Assembly: GCA_009908925.1 (NCBI GenBank)
Contig: JAAAOH010000295.1
Span: 1 to 17,255 of the forward strand
Source: Spirochaetota bacterium
Lineage (GTDB): Bacteria > Spirochaetota > Spirochaetia > DSM-27196 > PWMO01
Reading direction: 5' to 3'
DNA: 17,255 nucleotides
Shown: piece by piece, positions 1 to 6,507 of the stretch
How the letters are laid out: each line of letters opens with the position of its first letter
Position numbering within the stretch: the first letter of the stretch is position 1
Notes under the pieces: generated by a model
Seen by the model: only the letters and a program-made list of their open reading frames with translations
Database searches by the model: none
Told to the model about the DNA's origin: nothing
Position numbers and translations under genes: made by a program

Positions 1-801
1 CGTGCGCAACCTGTTGGCGGTGGCAATCGTGAGCTCGGAGGTCACGAAGGGGTTTCCGTCGCGGTCGCCTCCGGGCCAGAAACCGAGCTCGATCTTGGGC
101 CGCTCGGTGATGAGCCTGTGGTGATCATCGCCTGCAACGGGTTCGACGAGCCGCCGCTGTATGCCGGCGGCGGTGTGATAGAAGATGTGCTCGAGAAACC
201 ACAACAGGCTCTGTGCCTCATCGAGCGGCGTGGGTTTCTCCTTGTTCATGAAGCGGGTCTTCCCGAGCTGCAGGAGCATGCGGTGGATGCCGGGCAAGTC
301 ATCCGCGCGAAGCGCATCGCCGAGGTCGGTGATGATGGCGAGCACCTCGTCGGGGTAGAACTGAGTGGGATGCGCGGTGAGCACGACCCGCACGCAGTAG
401 TCCTCGAGCTGCCGCTCGTAGGCGTCGAGGTTACTCTCGGCCTCGAGGCGCGTCAGCAGGTCGCGCACCGAGCCCGCGCCGTCGGTGTCCTCCACGAGCC
501 CATAGGCGGCATCTTCGAGGGCGTCGAAGAGCACGACCTGGCGCTCGACAATCTGCATGAACGTGAATAGCAGGTTCTTCAGCTCGTCGAAGGTGGTCCC
601 GTCGAGCTTCTCCTCGGCAAATGCTTCGACGATGCGCGCAGGGTGCTCGCCGGCCTCAAGGCGCTCCTTGCAGAAATCGCCGAACATCGGCAGCATGATC
701 GCCGCCGGTTTCACCTGCTCGAACGGCAGGTTGAGAAAGAGCCCGTTGTATATCTGAAACTTCAGCGCAACCCGCTCGTAGAACGCGTCGTAGTTTTTCA
801 T
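1..801 (-). CDS. ppc: Phosphoenolpyruvate carboxylase, N-terminal part (3' end outside window)
   Basis: The 267 visible codons form the N-terminal third of a PEP carboxylase, which carboxylates PEP with bicarbonate to oxaloacetate and so replenishes the TCA branch. Two family signatures are seen: the catalytic-histidine motif LTAHPTQ at residues 141-147 (His144) and FWPGGDRDGNP at 241-251. The usual motif is HPTE, so Gln147 replaces a Glu, and FYP follows where classical enzymes have basic residues. This suggests a divergent PEPC subgroup. The start at 801 is chosen over an in-frame ATG at 807 because GGAGG (809-813) lies 7 nt from the former and only 1 nt from the latter. The gene is 30 nt downstream of the methyltransferase and is probably in the RNase R transcript. 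The family call is firm; whether the enzyme is classical or divergent is open without the C-terminal two thirds. Confidence 0.93.
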   Translation of the reverse strand, partial: MKNYDAFYERVALKFQIYNGLFLNLPFEQVKPAAIMLPMFGDFCKERLEAGEHPARIVEAFAEEKLDGTTFDELKNLLFTFMQIVERQVVLFDALEDAAYGLVEDTDGAGSVRDLLTRLEAESNLDAYERQLEDYCVRVVLTAHPTQFYPDEVLAIITDLGDALRADDLPGIHRMLLQLGKTRFMNKEKPTPLDEAQSLLWFLEHIFYHTAAGIQRRLVEPVAGDDHHRLITERPKIELGFWPGGDRDGNPFVTSELTIATANRLRT

Positions 802-831
802 GCCCATGCCTCCATGGCGTAGAATGGCGAC

Positions 832-1440
832 TCAATGCGGGCGCATGACTGTGACCCATGCCGGCATCGACCCGGCCTCCTCGGGAGTGAACACGTCTCC
901 CCGCATTTCCACGATCCGGAAATACGGCTCGACTGCCCGACGAATTTCGTCTTCCCGCCACTTCGGTGGTCCACCGAAGCCGCTCGCGCCCTCGCGCTTT
1001 GCCGCCAGGCTGTAGAAGGCTCCCCCACGCCTGAGAACCCGCTGAATGCCGGCGAGGATCGGCGCGTGTTCCTGCGGCATGGTATGCATGTGCAGAAATC
1101 CGCGCTCGATCACGAAGTCGAAACTATCGTCGGGAAGCACCTCCGGGGAAAACTCCTCCGGAAAGCTGCCCACGAGCCAGTTGCCGGCGACGCCCTCGCG
1201 GCCGGCCGTCCGCCGCGCGATCTCCAGCGCGGTCGGCGCTATGTCGATGCCTGTCGTCTCGAAACCGCGCCGTGCCAGGTACACAAGTGTTGCCCCGGTT
1301 CCGCACCCCACGTCAAGGGCGCGGCCCGGCTCGATGCGATGATCGGCGAGCACCTGCGGTACATGCCGGTCATAGGGACCGGGATCCCACGGCACGTGCC
1401 CCGACCGGTAGCTCGATTCCCAGTATCCGCCGAGGCTCAT
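832..1440 (-). CDS. Class I SAM-dependent methyltransferase (TPMT/TehB-like fold)
   Basis: This 202-residue protein carries a standard Rossmann-type SAM-binding motif I, LDVGCGTGA, at about residues 42-50. An acidic motif II follows (TGIDIAPTAL, about 63-72), with FDFVIERG as the motif IV region and LRRGGAFYSL as motif V. The N-terminus, with YWESSYRSG followed by PWDPGPYD, resembles small-molecule methyltransferases of the thiopurine/tellurite type. The substrate cannot be told from sequence. Its ATG overlaps the RNase R stop as ATGA (1437-1440), so translation is probably coupled to rnr. No good Shine-Dalgarno lies at the normal distance, which fits coupling. PEP carboxylase follows after 30 nt. 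The fold assignment is secure and the specific function is unknown. Confidence 0.88.
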   Translation of the reverse strand: MSLGGYWESSYRSGHVPWDPGPYDRHVPQVLADHRIEPGRALDVGCGTGATLVYLARRGFETTGIDIAPTALEIARRTAGREGVAGNWLVGSFPEEFSPEVLPDDSFDFVIERGFLHMHTMPQEHAPILAGIQRVLRRGGAFYSLAAKREGASGFGGPPKWREDEIRRAVEPYFRIVEMRGDVFTPEEAGSMPAWVTVMRPH

Positions 1441-3455
1441 ACTATTTCAAAATCGGCCTTACGGTCATCCACCGAGACGTTGGTGATGCGGACCTGAACC
1501 CGATCGCCGAGTCGATACGCCTTCTCGGTCTTCTCCCCGACGTAGCGGTAGTTGTCCTGGTCGAACACATAGCGATCGTCGGTCATGGTCGAAAGGGGTA
1601 CGAGACCCTCGATAAGGTAGCGGGTAAGCTCCACGAAGAGTCCGAAGGAGGTGACGCCGGAGATCACGCCTTCGTAGATGTTCCCCACGCGGCGCGCGAG
1701 AAACTCCATCGACTTGAGCTTGGTGTACTCCCGCTCGGCGTCCGTCGCCACTTTCTCCTTCTCGGAGGCGTGCTCGCAGGTGCGCTCGAGAAACTTCTGC
1801 AGCGCCCTGGTTCTGCCGGCCCGCTGCTTCCTTCCGTAACGCTTGAGCAGGCGATGGATAACGAGGTCGGGATAGCGGCGGATGGGCGAGGTGAAGTGGG
1901 TGTAGGCGTCGAAGCCGAGGCCGAAGTGCCCGACGTTTTCGGTGGAATACACCGCTTTCGTCATGGAATACAGGGCGATCTTCTCCACGAAGTCCTTGAA
2001 CTCGAGGTTCTGGATGATGGAGAGGATATTGCGATAGTCCTCGGGCTCGATGGAATCTCCCGCCCGGTAGGGGATGCCGAGATTCTCAATGACGCTCAGG
2101 AACGACTGTGCGTCCTCCTCCTTCGGCGTTTCGTGAACCCGGTAAATGAACGGCATCTCGTTCTTTCTGTGTGCTTCCTCATTGATCACGTGCGAGGCGA
2201 CGACGCGGTTGGCAAGCAGCATGAACTCCTCCACGAGGCGGTTCGCCTCGAGCCGCTGAGCCGGTTGCACCGTCCGGGGAATGCCCTCGTCGTCGAGGGT
2301 AATGCGCTTCTCGGTGAGGTCGAAGTCGATGCTGCCTTCTTCCTCGCGGCGCTTGCGCAGGACCTGGCTCATCATCTGCATCAGGTGGATAGCGGGTGCA
2401 TGTTTGTGCTGCTTACCGTGGATAATGTCCTCCACCTCCCGGTAGGTGAAGCGGTGGCGGCTGCGGATCACCGATTCCTCGATGCGATGGCTGTGGACGT
2501 TTCCGAGGGAGTCGAGCTGCACGAGCACGCTGTAGGCGAGGCGCTCGACGCCCGGTTTGAGGCTGCAGAGCTCGTTGGAGAGGCGCTCGGGCAGCATCGG
2601 CAGGGCAGTTCGCACGAAGTAGACCGATGTCGCGCGCTCCCATGCCTCCGCATCGAGGGCGGTGCCTTCGCGCACGAAGTGACTCACGTCGGCAATGTGG
2701 ATTCCGAGCTCGAAAAGCCCGTTTGGAAGCTGCACGAGGGAGACTGCGTCGTCGAAGTCCTTGGCCGTTTCGGGGTCGATGGTGAAGCAGGTGAGATCCC
2801 GCAGATCCGTGCGGGTCTTGAGCTCGCGGCGAAAGTTGGGCTCGGGGATCTTCTCGACCTCATCGACCACGGCCTGCGGGAACTCGAGCGAGAGTCCGCG
2901 CGAGAGTGCGACGAGCTTCACGTCCATACCCGCCTCGTCCTGATCGCCGACCACCTGCTCGATTTCCCCGAGCGGCTTCTTCCTGGGATCGTTCCACGCG
3001 GTGAGCCGTGCTACGACGATCTGGCCGTTTTGCGGCCCCTGAACCTCGCCGCGCCCCCTGCCGGATCCACCGCGCCCGCCACCGGTACCGCCTCGGCCTG
3101 CGAACTTCTTCAGCGCCTCCTTCGGGATGGTGAGAGAGCGGGGCAGGCGTTCGTCCTCGGGGAAGACCGTGCCGCCGGAGTCGGTGTTCCGGAAGACGCC
3201 CACGATGGGTTTTCCGCTGCGCTCGAGCACCTTGACAACGCGGCCGGCCGGCTTCTTCTTCGAGGTGCGCGGAAAGAGCTCCGCCCGCACACGGTCGCCG
3301 TCCATGGCGGTGGACAGATTCTCGTAGGCAACGAAGACATCGGGGCGCTCGTCGAGTTGCACGAAGCCGAAGCCCTTGGAGGTTATGGAGATCGGCCCTT
3401 CGACCGTTTCGCTTTTTGATCTGCTTTGTTTCTTTTCGTCTGTTTTTGTCGACAT
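1437..3455 (-). CDS. rnr: Ribonuclease R (RNB-family 3'-5' exoribonuclease)
   Basis: This 672-residue protein has the RNase R layout: an N-terminal cold-shock RNA-binding region (SKGFGFVQLDER, 26-37), a second OB region, the RNB catalytic domain and a C-terminal S1 domain (about 595-672). The metal-binding motif IDPETAKDFDDA (226-237) with Asp227, Asp233, Asp235 and Asp236 is intact, and the later motif HFTSPIRRYPDL is present. The enzyme degrades structured RNA processively from the 3' end, acting in RNA turnover and rRNA/tRNA quality control. The first 15 or so residues are Lys/Ser-rich. A Gly/Arg insert (about 119-137) sits between the second OB region and the next conserved segment and is not typical. 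The ATG at 3455 is chosen because upstream in-frame codons have no family similarity and would overlap the divergent gene. The Shine-Dalgarno is weak (GGA 8 nt upstream). It is the first gene of rnr-methyltransferase-ppc. Confidence 0.96.
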   Translation of the reverse strand: MSTKTDEKKQSRSKSETVEGPISITSKGFGFVQLDERPDVFVAYENLSTAMDGDRVRAELFPRTSKKKPAGRVVKVLERSGKPIVGVFRNTDSGGTVFPEDERLPRSLTIPKEALKKFAGRGGTGGGRGGSGRGRGEVQGPQNGQIVVARLTAWNDPRKKPLGEIEQVVGDQDEAGMDVKLVALSRGLSLEFPQAVVDEVEKIPEPNFRRELKTRTDLRDLTCFTIDPETAKDFDDAVSLVQLPNGLFELGIHIADVSHFVREGTALDAEAWERATSVYFVRTALPMLPERLSNELCSLKPGVERLAYSVLVQLDSLGNVHSHRIEESVIRSRHRFTYREVEDIIHGKQHKHAPAIHLMQMMSQVLRKRREEEGSIDFDLTEKRITLDDEGIPRTVQPAQRLEANRLVEEFMLLANRVVASHVINEEAHRKNEMPFIYRVHETPKEEDAQSFLSVIENLGIPYRAGDSIEPEDYRNILSIIQNLEFKDFVEKIALYSMTKAVYSTENVGHFGLGFDAYTHFTSPIRRYPDLVIHRLLKRYGRKQRAGRTRALQKFLERTCEHASEKEKVATDAEREYTKLKSMEFLARRVGNIYEGVISGVTSFGLFVELTRYLIEGLVPLSTMTDDRYVFDQDNYRYVGEKTEKAYRLGDRVQVRITNVSVDDRKADFEIV

Positions 3456-3470
3456 GATATTATCCAATAG

Positions 3471-3498
3471 TGTATAGGAAAGAGTAGGGGTGATGCAA
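3471..3498 (-). promoter_or_regulatory. Candidate sigma-70 promoter for rnr
   Basis: On the minus strand TTGCAT (3493-3498) and TATACA (3471-3476) are separated by 16 nt, just upstream of the rnr start at 3455. Each hexamer is a partial match to consensus. An alternative -10, TACACT, would give an 18-nt spacer. This was read by eye from the sequence only. Confidence 0.35.
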
Positions 3499-3510
3499 AA
3501 CGTAGCCGGC

Positions 3511-3539
3511 TTTACATTCCGGCGTCGGCTCGCTACATT
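3511..3539 (+). promoter_or_regulatory. Candidate promoter for the 3554-4042 gene
   Basis: TTTACA (3511-3516, 5 of 6 matches) and TACATT (3534-3539, 4 of 6) are separated by 17 nt. The start of transcription would fall near 3546, downstream of the AGGA (3541-3544) that looks like the Shine-Dalgarno of the gene. Therefore either this promoter or that ribosome binding site is not used as drawn, or the message is nearly leaderless. Confidence 0.3.
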
Positions 3540-3553
3540 CAGGATCGAAAGCC

Positions 3554-4042
3554 ATGGGAAGAAGATCATCAAATCGGCGGCGTTCCAACAAGAACCGCGG
3601 CCGCGACAAGAAGGAAAACCCGGCAAAGTACTACATGCCGGAGCCGCCCCCCAAGCGTGAGTACCCGCCCTGCCCGCTCTCCGGCGAGCCCATTGACGAT
3701 CCCTATTCGGCCGTCGAAGACCCGGAAACCGGCCGGCCGGCCCGTCTTGACAGCGTCATCAAGAAGCTCTCCGAATCCGAGCATCTCGGCCCGAATGAGC
3801 GCATTGCCTACATTGGCCAGGGCTCCTTTGGTGTCGTCGAGGAGCGCAAGGAAAACGGCAAGAAGCAGGTCGTCATTAAGAAGCGCATTGAGTTCGAGAA
3901 CGGACGAACGGTGGGCGACTGGCGAAAAGAGCTCAGCCCGGGCATTTCGCGTGACTACAGGCCCGAGCCACAGCCGCTGAGCTCCCTCTACTCCGAGGAA
4001 GAGGAGCGCAACTTCCCGCGCTTCAGCCGAAACGTCGGCTGA
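3554..4042 (+). CDS. Conserved-looking hypothetical protein with basic N-terminus
   Basis: I do not recognise a named family for this 162-residue protein. Residues 1-23 are very rich in Arg, Lys, Ser and Asn, suggesting nucleic-acid contact. A Pro-rich linker (27-39) leads to a compact region of about 40-135. That region starts CPLSGEPI (40-47) and continues with an Arg-Leu-Asp segment near 64-66, as if derived from a zinc-binding CPxC...HxxC element that has lost all but one Cys; this reading is inference. Residues 87-96 (IGQGSFGVVE) followed by VIKK (107-110) imitate a protein-kinase glycine loop, but the protein is far too short to be a kinase. An acidic Tyr/Glu stretch precedes the C-terminus. 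The start has AGGA 9 nt upstream. The gene is divergent from rnr, and its last 20 bp overlap the end of the deoxynucleoside kinase gene on the other strand. Confidence 0.75.
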   Translation: MGRRSSNRRRSNKNRGRDKKENPAKYYMPEPPPKREYPPCPLSGEPIDDPYSAVEDPETGRPARLDSVIKKLSESEHLGPNERIAYIGQGSFGVVEERKENGKKQVVIKKRIEFENGRTVGDWRKELSPGISRDYRPEPQPLSSLYSEEEERNFPRFSRNVG

Positions 4043-4676
4043 TATTCCGGTACGGCAGCATCGTCTCGATCCTCTCTATTACAGCTCGCCGACTCTCGGG
4101 ATTCTCCAGTGGTAGTTTCTCCGTATCGATGAGAATTTTCGGAGAGAGATCGTAGCCCGCATACCATTTCAGATAGCGGGCATTCAGGTTCTCCAGGTAG
4201 TCGCGCGGAATATCGCTTTCGAGTCCGCGGTTCCGCTTGCGAATTCGCTCGAGCGCCGTATCCACCGTGCAGTCGAGGTAGACGAGCAGGTCCGGGCTCT
4301 GCGCGTGCTCGAGCATGTTGTCGAGCAGCGTCGAATAGGTCTGAAACTCCTCCTCGAGCATGTCGCCGTCGTCGTAAAGCATCTCGGCAAAGATTCGGTC
4401 GCCGAATATCGAGCGGTCGAGGGTCCCCCCGCCGTTTCTGAAAATCTCCTTTATCATCCGGAAGCGCTCGTTCAGAAAATGGATCTGGAGGGTGAACGCC
4501 CAGCGCTTCTTGTCCGCGTAGAATCGGTCGAGGAGGTTCAACGTGTAGGGGTTGGTGAGCTCGCGAAAGAGCGGTACGCCCGCCTCCTGCTCAAGGATCT
4601 CCCCCATCGTCGTCTTGCCGACACCGATCTGTCCTTCAATGATTATCACGACCCGGTCGCTCCTTGATGTGCTCAC
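4023..4676 (-). CDS. Deoxynucleoside kinase (dGK/dAK/dCK family)
   Basis: This 217-residue enzyme matches the usual length of bacterial deoxynucleoside kinases, which phosphorylate salvaged deoxynucleosides with ATP. Visible motifs are the P-loop GQIGVGKT (15-22), the Gln/Phe region LQIHFLNERF (63-72) for base binding, DRS (87-89) with the catalytic acid region, and an Arg-rich lid RIRKRNR (144-150). The exact nucleoside preference cannot be read off. Translation starts at GTG (4676) and overlaps the stop of the upstream small gene as GTGA, so it is probably coupled. It is last in the 6442-4023 operon. Its 3' end overlaps the convergent hypothetical gene by 20 bp, leaving no room for a separate terminator. 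Confidence 0.92.
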   Translation of the reverse strand: MSTSRSDRVVIIIEGQIGVGKTTMGEILEQEAGVPLFRELTNPYTLNLLDRFYADKKRWAFTLQIHFLNERFRMIKEIFRNGGGTLDRSIFGDRIFAEMLYDDGDMLEEEFQTYSTLLDNMLEHAQSPDLLVYLDCTVDTALERIRKRNRGLESDIPRDYLENLNARYLKWYAGYDLSPKILIDTEKLPLENPESRRAVIERIETMLPYRNISRRFG

Positions 4677-4891
4677 AGTACTTTGGTGCGGTACTTCACC
4701 CCGGCGACGTTACAGGCCAGTTTGACCTGATCCTCGAGGTCGCGTCTGGACTTCACCCGGACGGTGGAACGAGAGACGCTTACGTCCACCCCTTCGACAT
4801 CGTTCAGTCCGCGAAGGCTCGCCACCATCGCCTGGGCCTTTTCCTCGGTAAGTCCGTCGACAAGATAACTTCTTACTTTCGATTTGAACAT
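4673..4891 (-). CDS. Small HMA-like protein lacking the CxxC metal site
   Basis: The product is 72 residues, starting MFKSKVRSYLVDGLT. The order of predicted elements (strand, helix about 14-29 with EEKAQAMVASL, GVDVSVSRSTVRVKS as two strands, helix with LEDQVKLACNVAG, final strand) fits the ferredoxin-like fold of heavy-metal-associated domains. The MxCxxC metal motif is absent; the only Cys is in the second helix. It may bind a partner rather than a metal; function is unknown. The start at 4891 is chosen because GGGAG lies 5 nt upstream. The longer reading to 4963 would run back into the deacetylase gene and has no ribosome site. It is coupled to the kinase by a GTGA overlap. Confidence 0.75.
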   Translation of the reverse strand: MFKSKVRSYLVDGLTEEKAQAMVASLRGLNDVEGVDVSVSRSTVRVKSRRDLEDQVKLACNVAGVKYRTKVL

Positions 4892-4928
4892 GCTCGCTCC
4901 CGGCGGTCTTTCGAGGGCATTATAGCGA

Positions 4929-5978
4929 TTATGCCAGCGAAGCCCAATGTCTCGGAAGCACACGTTCGCCCTTTGTCAGCACTGTCTGCAGCCCCTCGCT
5001 GGCCGTTGAGCGGTCACCGGCAGGCTCGCGCTCGCGCAGTTCATCGCTGGTGAGCTCCTCGAGAACAGCCGTGACTCCCTCAGAGAGGGCCTCGAGGTTG
5101 TAGCCCCCCTCGAGCACGTGCACGATGCGGCCGTCGGCATGTTGCTCGGCAATCTCCACGAGTGCACGGGTCATCCAGCGGAAGCCGTCCACCGAGAGTT
5201 GCATGCGCGCGAGCGGATCATCACGATGGGCGTCGAAGCCGGCCGAAACCAGCAGAAGCTGCGGGTCGAACTCCCCGAGCACCGGCAGCACCACCTCTTC
5301 GAAGGCGATGGCGTAGTCGCGGTCTGTCTGCCCGGCCGGCAGGGGCAGGTTCAACGTGTATCCCTGGCCGATGTCGCGGCCGGTGTCCTGTACGAGTCCC
5401 GTTCCGGGAAACAGGGGATACTCGTGGACCGAGACGTAGAGCACCGAGGGATCCTCGTAGAAGCTCCACTGCGTGCCGTTGCCGTGGTGCACATCCCAGT
5501 CGATGATGGCGATGCGTTCGAGACCATAGGCATCCTGCGCGTAGCGGGCCGCGACGGCGATGTTGTTGAACAGGCAGAAGCCCATCGCCCGGTTTCTCTC
5601 CGCATGATGCCCCGGTGGCCGCGGCAGGGCGAAGCTCCGTCGGACCTCGCCTGCAAGGACGGCGTCGACTGCCGTAATGGTACCGCCGGCCGCCCGCAGC
5701 GCCGCGCGGTAGGACTCGGGTGCAACGCCGGTGTCCGCATCGAGCATGCGCGGGCGCTCCCCGTCGGTTGCCGCGATGCGGCTGATGTAATCGCGATTAT
5801 GAATGCGCGCGAGCTCGTCATGGCCTGCGTCTCCTGCCGGCAGATCGAGTAACTCGTCGGCAAATGCGACCAAGTCGATTGCCTGGTCCACCGCAACAAG
5901 TCGTTCGGGCCGCTCGGGGTGTCCGTCCCCGTTCTTGTGTTTCAGGTAGAGTGGGTCGCGAACCAATCCTACGTTCAT
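4929..5978 (-). CDS. Histone deacetylase family hydrolase (HDAC-like/AcuC-like)
   Basis: This 349-residue enzyme of the arginase/deacetylase fold has all the active-site elements. They are GHPERPERL near the N-terminus (19-27), PPGHHAE (121-127) with the paired catalytic His124/His125, DWDVHHGNG (160-168) carrying zinc ligands Asp162 and His164, SAGFDAH (245-251) with zinc ligand Asp249, and EGGYN (290-294) with the transition-state Tyr293. Family members remove acetyl groups from lysine, polyamines or related amides; the substrate here is not determined. The last 40 or so residues are a less conserved tail. The start codon overlaps the stop of the upstream exported protein as TAATG, which suggests coupled translation. 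A gap of 37 nt leads to the HMA-like gene. There is no signal peptide, so it should be cytoplasmic. Confidence 0.94.
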   Translation of the reverse strand: MNVGLVRDPLYLKHKNGDGHPERPERLVAVDQAIDLVAFADELLDLPAGDAGHDELARIHNRDYISRIAATDGERPRMLDADTGVAPESYRAALRAAGGTITAVDAVLAGEVRRSFALPRPPGHHAERNRAMGFCLFNNIAVAARYAQDAYGLERIAIIDWDVHHGNGTQWSFYEDPSVLYVSVHEYPLFPGTGLVQDTGRDIGQGYTLNLPLPAGQTDRDYAIAFEEVVLPVLGEFDPQLLLVSAGFDAHRDDPLARMQLSVDGFRWMTRALVEIAEQHADGRIVHVLEGGYNLEALSEGVTAVLEELTSDELREREPAGDRSTASEGLQTVLTKGERVLPRHWASLA

Positions 5979-6442
5979 TACAGCCGGTACCTCAGACCGA
6001 GCCCCACATCGACGTCGAGGTCGAAACCGGGAAACACTTCAACACCCGGCGACGCCTCACCGTGGAGCTCGATGCGTTGGGTGAGAAGATACTGAATGGT
6101 GACCGGAAAGCGAATACCGACCGCGAGATCGGCGTCCTCACGCTCCTGCGTGGCGGTGAGGTTGCTGTCCTCATTGAATACCTTCACCGCGCCGCCGATA
6201 CCGACGTGCCAGTCGACATCGTTCTCGAGGGTCTGATCAATGACCCATACGTCGGTGTTGATCTGCAGGTGATTGGCGAGCGCCCAGCCGATGCCCAGGG
6301 CGATGCGGTCGGCAATGACCATGCTGAAGCCCGTCGGATCGCCGGCGATGAACCCGACGCCCACGTCACCATCAGCGAAGGCGGGGGTCGCGGCGAGAGA
6401 CAACAGCACAAGGAGCAGCAGCGTGAAGACGCGTCGGTTCAT
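5978..6442 (-). CDS. Small exported beta-barrel-like (outer membrane) protein
   Basis: The 154-residue product opens with a classical signal peptide: MNRR, a Leu-rich core and a likely cut after PAFA (residue 23). The mature part is made of short alternating strands with Gly and aromatic residues and ends VGLGLRYRL. That is compatible with a small eight-stranded outer-membrane barrel closing on a hydrophobic C-terminus. The pattern GFIAGDPTGFSM followed by an amphipathic strand and GIGWAL recalls the small spirochaetal OmpA-like barrel proteins of the Borrelia DUF3996 kind, though this is a resemblance from memory. The start at 6442 is set by GGAGG 8 nt upstream and by the signal peptide; the longer reading to 6508 is not used. 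It is the first gene of the coupled unit ending with the deoxynucleoside kinase. Confidence 0.82.
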   Translation of the reverse strand: MNRRVFTLLLLVLLSLAATPAFADGDVGVGFIAGDPTGFSMVIADRIALGIGWALANHLQINTDVWVIDQTLENDVDWHVGIGGAVKVFNEDSNLTATQEREDADLAVGIRFPVTIQYLLTQRIELHGEASPGVEVFPGFDLDVDVGLGLRYRL

Positions 6443-6458
6443 TCGGTAACCTCCAAAC

Positions 6459-6487
6459 TTGACAATCGAATTCTTCGGGCGTAGCTT
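6459..6487 (+). promoter_or_regulatory. Candidate sigma-70 promoter for the nfeD-floA operon
   Basis: A perfect TTGACA (6459-6464) is followed after 17 nt by TAGCTT (6482-6487), a weak -10. The predicted start near 6494 leaves a short leader containing AAGG (6497-6500), 7 nt from the ATG at 6508. It overlaps the divergent minus-strand promoter. Confidence 0.45.
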
Positions 6488-6498
6488 ACTTCCGTCAA
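6470..6498 (-). promoter_or_regulatory. Candidate promoter for the exported-protein/deacetylase operon
   Basis: On the minus strand TTGACG (6493-6498) and AAGAAT (6470-6475) are spaced by 17 nt. The predicted start near 6463 gives a leader of about 20 nt containing the GGAGG of the 6442 start. It lies across the plus-strand promoter, so the two probably cannot be occupied at once. Confidence 0.4.
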
Positions 6499-6507
6499 GG
6501 CACTTCA

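Noticed and set aside
1272..3419. Long plus-strand open frame of 715 codons
   Set aside because: It is antisense to RNase R, whose domains and catalytic motifs are unmistakable. The plus-strand product has no recognisable motif and the frame stays open because of GC-rich codon bias.
3456..3626. Longer N-terminus for RNase R
   Set aside because: The extra residues would overlap the divergent gene and both candidate promoters and show no family similarity.
3806..3883. Protein kinase in the 3554-4042 gene
   Set aside because: The glycine loop and VIKK match is local. The protein has 162 residues and lacks HRD, DFG and the rest of the kinase core.
5118..5852. Plus-strand frame of 244 codons
   Set aside because: It is antisense to the deacetylase-family gene, whose zinc ligands are all present. 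It has no ribosome site or motif.
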